A program made the translations under genes and the position numbers. This document shows, piece after piece, positions 60,277 to 64,000 of a DNA stretch of 64,000 nucleotides. The notes under the pieces were generated by a model that saw only the letters and a program-made list of their open reading frames with translations, made no database searches and had not been told where the DNA came from. How positions within the stretch are numbered: position 1 is the stretch's first letter; every line of letters begins with the position of its first letter. This stretch comes from Paenibacillus prosopidis. GTDB lineage: Bacteria; Bacillota; Bacilli; Paenibacillales; Paenibacillaceae. The DNA is taken from NCBI RefSeq assembly GCF_003337375.1, contig NZ_QPJD01000010.1, positions 203,268 to 267,267 of the forward strand, in the 5' to 3' direction.

Positions 60277-61917
60277 ATGATCGGCAATTTGCCGCGTAAG
60301 TTTATAGAGAAAATGGAAAAGCTGCTCGGAACGGAATTCGACAATTTTATGTCATCCTACGATGCCCCGCGTGTATACGGTCTGCGAATAAACCGTTTGA
60401 AGCTGAACGTGCAGCAGTGGAAAGAGCTGTCTTCCAAAAGCGGTGAGGCGAGGCCGGTCCCTTGGGCGGAGGATGGATTATATTATAACGAGGGCGAGCG
60501 GCCGGGCAAGCATCCCCATTATCATGCGGGTTTATATTATATTCAAGAGCCTAGCGCTATGGCCCCTGTTGAGCTGTTGGATGTACAGCCTGGACATCGC
60601 GTGCTGGACTTATGCGCGGCTCCAGGGGGCAAATCGACGCAAATAGCTGCAAAGCTGCAAGGAAGCGGCGTGCTTGTTACGAATGATAACGCCAAGGAAC
60701 GAACAAAGGCGTTAGCGAAAAATATCGAGCTTGCAGGCGTCCGCAACGCTGTTGTGCTAAACGAAGAGCCGGCTGCGCTTGCTCCCGTGTTCACGGAGTG
60801 GTTCGACCGGATTTTGGTCGATGCGCCATGCTCAGGAGAAGGGATGTTCCGCAAAGACGAAACGATGATCGCGGATTGGGAGAAGCATTCGGTCGAGCGA
60901 TGTTCTGTCATGCAGCGCGATATTTTGAATCATGCTGCAGCGATGCTGTCGCCCGGCGGGCTCATCGTTTATTCAACGTGTACCTTTTCACCGGAAGAGA
61001 ATGAGCAGCAAATAGCCGCATTTTTGGCACAGCATGAGGATTTTATCGTCGAAGCCGTTCCGCATCGCTTCGGATGGGCGGCTGGCAGAGCGGATTTAGC
61101 TGGCGAGAATGTTCAGCTTGACGCTAAGCGTCAGCAAAGCATCAATGGGACTTTACGTCTATGGCCGCATCGTATTGAAGGAGAAGGACATTATGCGGCT
61201 GTGCTAAAGCGCGCGGGCAAAACACTGACGATAACTGTCAATAATAAAGCGGATAATGGAGAGGGTAAGGTTTCTGGTGCAGATTTTCCAGAAGCGCATT
61301 TGCCAATTCGCAGCAAAACGAAGGCCGTCAATGAAGGAACGAACCGTTTGAGAGGCGGAATCCTGAAGCGGAACGGGGATAATCGGGAGAAGTATAGCAA
61401 TGATCGTCGTTCAAGCAAGCAACAGGCAGCAGGAGGGCGGGATTCGAGTTTTCGGTCTGCTCCTGAAGATGCCAATCCGATTGAATTATGGCGGCTATCC
61501 GCTGAGCAGTTTGCTTCAGGGGCATTAAATTGGCCTGGAAAATTGATCGCATACGGCTCGAGGGTTTATATTCAACCGGCGGATATGCCTCCTTTAGACG
61601 GCCTGAGAGTCGTTAGGGCGGGCTGGTATGTAGGAGAAGCGGGGCGCGGCCGTATGGAGCCGTCACATCCGCTCGCAATGGGATTAACACGGGGAGAAGC
61701 GATCCGGTCGGTTAATTGGAGCTCAGCTGAGACGCAAACACTTCGTTTTTTAAAAGGGGAAACGATTTTTGTTGAGGAATCGGAGATTATCGTACAAGAA
61801 GGAGCGACGAATAAAGGTTATGTACTCGTCTGCACAGACGGTTATCCGATTGGCTGGGGAAAATATGCCGGAGGCATGATTAAAAATGAGCTGCCGGCAG
61901 GATGGAGATGGATGTAA
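60277..61917 (+). CDS. RsmF/NOP2-family rRNA (cytosine-5) methyltransferase
   Basis: A 546-residue m5C methyltransferase. The methyltransferase domain has VLDLCAAPGGKSTQIAA, NDNAKERTKAL, DRILVDAPCSGEGMFRKD (release cysteine) and VYSTCTFSPEENEQQI (catalytic cysteine). The C-terminal PUA-like region (RVVRAGWYVGEAG to GWGKYAGGMIKNELPAGWRW) is the RsmF type. A roughly 60-residue polar linker (about 330-395) joins the two and varies among relatives. GGAGGAAATC precedes the ATG. The pseudouridine synthase gene starts one base after its stop. Confidence 0.9.
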   Translation: MIGNLPRKFIEKMEKLLGTEFDNFMSSYDAPRVYGLRINRLKLNVQQWKELSSKSGEARPVPWAEDGLYYNEGERPGKHPHYHAGLYYIQEPSAMAPVELLDVQPGHRVLDLCAAPGGKSTQIAAKLQGSGVLVTNDNAKERTKALAKNIELAGVRNAVVLNEEPAALAPVFTEWFDRILVDAPCSGEGMFRKDETMIADWEKHSVERCSVMQRDILNHAAAMLSPGGLIVYSTCTFSPEENEQQIAAFLAQHEDFIVEAVPHRFGWAAGRADLAGENVQLDAKRQQSINGTLRLWPHRIEGEGHYAAVLKRAGKTLTITVNNKADNGEGKVSGADFPEAHLPIRSKTKAVNEGTNRLRGGILKRNGDNREKYSNDRRSSKQQAAGGRDSSFRSAPEDANPIELWRLSAEQFASGALNWPGKLIAYGSRVYIQPADMPPLDGLRVVRAGWYVGEAGRGRMEPSHPLAMGLTRGEAIRSVNWSSAETQTLRFLKGETIFVEESEIIVQEGATNKGYVLVCTDGYPIGWGKYAGGMIKNELPAGWRWM

Positions 61918-61918
61918 A

Positions 61919-62671
61919 ATGACCAAACGCATGCGAATTGATAAGCTGCTAGCGCATATGGGACTGGGAACGCGCAGCGAAATAAAAAAAGCGGTAAAGC
62001 TGGGCAAGGTGGCTGTTGACGGCCGAATTATCAAGGATAGCGGCCTTATCATTGATCCGGAACAAGCGGAGGTTGCCTTTGACGGGGAGCCGGTCGTTTA
62101 TCGGAATATTGTGTACTTTATGCTGAACAAGCCGCAGGGCGTCATTTCTGCAACGGAGGATGGACGTGAGCGTACAGTAATCGATTTGCTCGAGCTTGAA
62201 GACCGGCTGCGGGATCCTTTTCCTGTTGGGCGACTCGATAAAGATACAGTAGGCTTGCTTCTGCTGACGAATGACGGCCAGTTGGCGCATGAGCTGCTAT
62301 CACCGCGCAAGCACGTTGCCAAAACATACGAAGCACTCGTCCAAGGCGATGTCGGAGAACAGGACAAGCAGCTGTTCGCATCCGGTGTGACGCTCGATGA
62401 CGGATATGTCACGATGCCGGCAGAGCTGCGTATTGCTAATCGTGAGCAGCGGGATGAGCACATTTACTCTACGGTAACGCTTACGATTATGGAAGGTAAG
62501 TTTCATCAAGTAAAAAGAATGTTTGAAGCTGTCGGCAAAAAGGTCGTATACTTGAAAAGAGTATCGATGGGGCCGCTCCAGCTGGATGAATCGCTGCCGG
62601 AGGGCTCGTACCGGGAATTGAGGGAGGATGAAATAGAGCTTCTCCGTATGCATAGGCGAACGACTGAATAG
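61919..62671 (+). CDS. Pseudouridine synthase, RsuA/RluF family
   Basis: A 250-residue enzyme that converts uridine to pseudouridine in rRNA. An N-terminal S4 domain (MRIDKLLAHMGLGTRSEIKKAVKLGKV) is followed by the catalytic domain with FPVGRLDKDTVGLLLLTNDG (catalytic aspartate), KTYEALVQG and GKFHQVKRMFEAVG. Which uridine is modified cannot be told. ATG 61919 lies one base after the rsmF-like stop; a run of GGATGGAGATGG provides the ribosome site. Together with the preceding gene it forms an rRNA modification pair. Confidence 0.92.
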   Translation: MTKRMRIDKLLAHMGLGTRSEIKKAVKLGKVAVDGRIIKDSGLIIDPEQAEVAFDGEPVVYRNIVYFMLNKPQGVISATEDGRERTVIDLLELEDRLRDPFPVGRLDKDTVGLLLLTNDGQLAHELLSPRKHVAKTYEALVQGDVGEQDKQLFASGVTLDDGYVTMPAELRIANREQRDEHIYSTVTLTIMEGKFHQVKRMFEAVGKKVVYLKRVSMGPLQLDESLPEGSYRELREDEIELLRMHRRTTE

Positions 62672-62696
62672 TTCTAGAAAGAGATAGAGGATAGGA

Positions 62697-63503
62697 GTGA
62701 AAGGATTGTCATTGCAATATGATTTGATTGCGTTAGACGTTGATGGAACGTTGTTGACGGATGACCATATCCTGACAAAAGACATTCGGGAAACGGTCTG
62801 TGAGGCAGCAAGCCGCGGAGCTCAAATCGTATTATGTACAGGCCGAGGTCCGCTGAGCGCGCTGCCCGTAATGGAGGAGCTAGGGCTTAAGGGAACTCTG
62901 ATAACGCATAATGGAGCGGCTACGATTAATGCGGATGATCGTTCGGTCGTGCATCAATTCGATGTGGTTCCAGATCATTTGTTACCCTTCATTAACTATT
63001 GCCGTAATCACAGTATTCATTTTGATTTGAATACAGCTTTTGAAATGATGATTGAGACCAGGACGCCTGAAGCGGAACAGATGTACAGCCGTTTTCAAGC
63101 CAAGCCTGCGATCCAGGATTTCCGTCTGGGATTGCCTAATGGTCTAGTTAAATTTACAGCGTTCGGAACGAAGGATAAGATGGATCAAGTACAAGCAGAA
63201 TGGGCGGGCTGGCCACCGCTATTGAAGTCGATCCGCAGCGGCGACTTTTTCATCGATGTGCACCATGCGGAGGCCAACAAGGGAAGAGCGCTTCAGCAGC
63301 TGGCGGATCTCCGTGGCATTGATCGAAGCAGGATTCTGGCTATCGGGAATTATTATAATGATATTACGATGCTGCAATTTGCGGGAATGGGCATTGCGAT
63401 GGGCAATTCACCTGAAGAAGTAAAGCGGGCGGCTGATGCGGTTGCACGTTCGAACAGCGATAATGGCGTAGCTGCAGCGCTGCGCGAATATGCTTGGAGC
63501 TAA
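62697..63503 (+). CDS. Cof-type HAD-IIB phosphatase with altered motif IV
   Basis: About 268 residues. HAD motif I LIALDVDGTLLTDD (nucleophile aspartate), motif II VLCTGRGP, a C2B cap, and motif III lysine EANKGRALQQL are present. Motif IV reads LAIGNYYNDITML, where relatives usually have GDxxND, so the first metal-binding aspartate is an asparagine. Likely a sugar-phosphate phosphatase with possibly reduced activity. The start is GTG 62697 (RBS GAGG) or TTG 62706, which has AGGAGTGA upstream and matches homologues better. It follows the pseudouridine synthase by 25 bases. Confidence 0.85.
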   Translation: MKGLSLQYDLIALDVDGTLLTDDHILTKDIRETVCEAASRGAQIVLCTGRGPLSALPVMEELGLKGTLITHNGAATINADDRSVVHQFDVVPDHLLPFINYCRNHSIHFDLNTAFEMMIETRTPEAEQMYSRFQAKPAIQDFRLGLPNGLVKFTAFGTKDKMDQVQAEWAGWPPLLKSIRSGDFFIDVHHAEANKGRALQQLADLRGIDRSRILAIGNYYNDITMLQFAGMGIAMGNSPEEVKRAADAVARSNSDNGVAAALREYAWS

Positions 63504-63508
63504 ACATG

Positions 63509-63547
63509 AAAAACCGCCGGAGCATTATGCTCAAGGCGGTTTTTCCT
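63509..63547. terminator. Terminator between the HAD gene and the YjcZ-type peptide
   Basis: AAAAACCGCC/GGCGGTTTTT with a nested GAGCA/TGCTC hairpin. Confidence 0.85.
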
Positions 63548-63564
63548 ATAGTTTTGTAGTTTAA

Positions 63565-63657
63565 TTAGTACAAAACAGCTCTAGATACGATGACCAGAAG
63601 AATGAACAAGACCAGGATTACACCTGTCGTCGTGTAGCCTCCATGTACACCGGACAT
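63565..63657 (-). CDS. YjcZ-type 30-residue sporulation peptide
   Basis: MSGVHGGYTTTGVILVLFIL continuing LVIVSRAVLY: a Gly-rich start and one hydrophobic helix, the layout of YjcZ-family sporulation peptides. The GGGAGGAATT site is ideal. About 78 bases upstream is CATACAATA with AC 16 bases before it, resembling a mother-cell sigma-K (or sigma-E) promoter. Role unknown; relatives are spore-associated membrane peptides. Confidence 0.75.
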   Translation of the reverse strand: MSGVHGGYTTTGVILVLFILLVIVSRAVLY

Positions 63658-63734
63658 GCCAATTCCTCCCAGAATAGATATTTCCGACTTAGGGCTGCCA
63701 GCTCCGTAAAGTTGTCCCGCCGTACGGTATACTT

Positions 63735-63761
63735 TATTGTATGTAATTTGCCTGCAAGCGT
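63735..63761 (-). promoter_or_regulatory. Sigma-K/sigma-E-like promoter of the YjcZ-type gene
   Basis: Minus strand AC, 16 bases, CATACAATA, matching the sigma-K pattern AC...CATANNNTA and the sigma-E -10 CATACANT. Confidence 0.45.
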
Positions 63762-63919
63762 TTGGACATTTATCCCGGATGTATCATAATTGGGCAGATG
63801 TCTTTACTGGATAAGGAGTTGTTTGGGACAGGTAGCTCCCAGTAAAATACAGGGGGGTGTCGTATGCCTTGCGGTGTGGTTAGTCAGCTGCTTTAACGGT
63901 AATTTTGATGCTAGCATGG
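63762..63919. other. Gap with a possible hairpin and a 10-codon frame, otherwise nothing
   Basis: TACTGG...CCAGTA with GGAG/CTCC inside forms an imperfect hairpin at 63798-63846. At 63864 the frame ATG to TAA (MPCGVVSQLL) follows GGGGGG, but it is too short to claim as a gene. Confidence 0.3.
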
Positions 63920-64000
63920 AAAGTGGACACCTCATTGGAAGCACTAGATAATAAACAATAAGGAACAGAAGAGGTGTCCGACATGAGTGAGAACAGACAA
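63920..64000 (+). mobile_element. Probable left end of an insertion sequence with the start of its transposase gene
   Basis: GGACACCTC at 63925 is repeated inverted as GAGGTGTCC at 63971, directly before ATG 63983, which reads MSENRQ up to the window edge. The arrangement (GTGGACAC end, short leader, small orfA) resembles IS3-group elements. Only 18 coding bases are present, so this rests on layout. Confidence 0.35.

Overview
The window looks like chromosomal DNA of a Gram-positive, endospore-forming Firmicute, most likely Paenibacillus or a close relative. The evidence is gene content: a hemE-hemH-hemY haem operon of the coproporphyrin type, an LTA-synthase-family sulfatase, a YtpB-type terpene synthase, DUF3906, DUF1450, YlbL-like, YugP-like and YitT proteins, a YjcZ-type 30-residue sporulation peptide, strong AGGAGG-like ribosome binding sites, and several TTG/GTG starts. 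Genus is an inference from memory of the protein families; no database was searched. No rRNA, tRNA or CRISPR array was seen.

Layout. 1-4.7 kb: a cut-off MarR regulator, glutamate racemase, an M14 peptidase, small conserved proteins (DUF1232, a HesB-like protein, DUF1450) and a PDZ/Lon-like membrane protease. 4.7-5.06 kb: a non-coding block bounded by inverted repeats, with three internal copies of a 14-15 bp motif. 5.06-9.07 kb: LTA synthase family sulfatase, a THUMP rRNA methyltransferase and an O-methyltransferase. 9.2-22.9 kb: the standout region, a minus-strand Pel-type exopolysaccharide operon. Its order is epimerase-PelD fusion, PelE, PelA-like deacetylase, PelF, PelG-CotH fusion, VTC polyphosphate-polymerase-domain protein, DUF4956 membrane protein, then an MFS transporter. 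A glycosidase-like DUF4832 protein is divergent from it. 23-29.6 kb: haem operon, CapA phosphatase, glycerophosphodiesterase, DUF92 protein. 29.8-43.7 kb: oligoendopeptidase F, small unknowns, cold-shock protein, YebC, transporters, YtpB-like terpene synthase, phosphofructokinase, YitT, CshA-type helicase. 43.7-43.9 kb: 6S RNA. 44-53 kb: Tpx, rhomboid, GltC-like LysR, YugP, MerR, then an ammonium transporter followed by a GlnD-like nucleotidyltransferase and a DnaQ-like exonuclease, a JAMM protease, an MFS pseudogene and a TlpA-like thioredoxin. 53-64 kb: citramalate synthase, DNA polymerase IV, ferredoxin, PyrD, a small alarmone synthetase, a PCYCGC lipoprotein with a thioredoxin, two RNA-modifying enzymes, a HAD phosphatase, the YjcZ-type peptide and the probable left end of an insertion sequence.

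How the genes work together. In the Pel region the polymer would be made from an epimerised UDP-sugar by PelF, exported by PelG, deacetylated outside by the PelA-like protein and controlled by c-di-GMP binding to PelD (intact RxxD site, degenerate GGDEF). The CotH kinase domain, VTC domain and DUF4956 protein are wired into the same operon, and CotH is fused to the exporter. This suggests that polymer export is coupled to a phosphorylation or polyphosphate step at the membrane, which is the most unusual proposal from this window. Elsewhere most genes are housekeeping, arranged in one- to three-gene units separated by clear rho-independent terminators.
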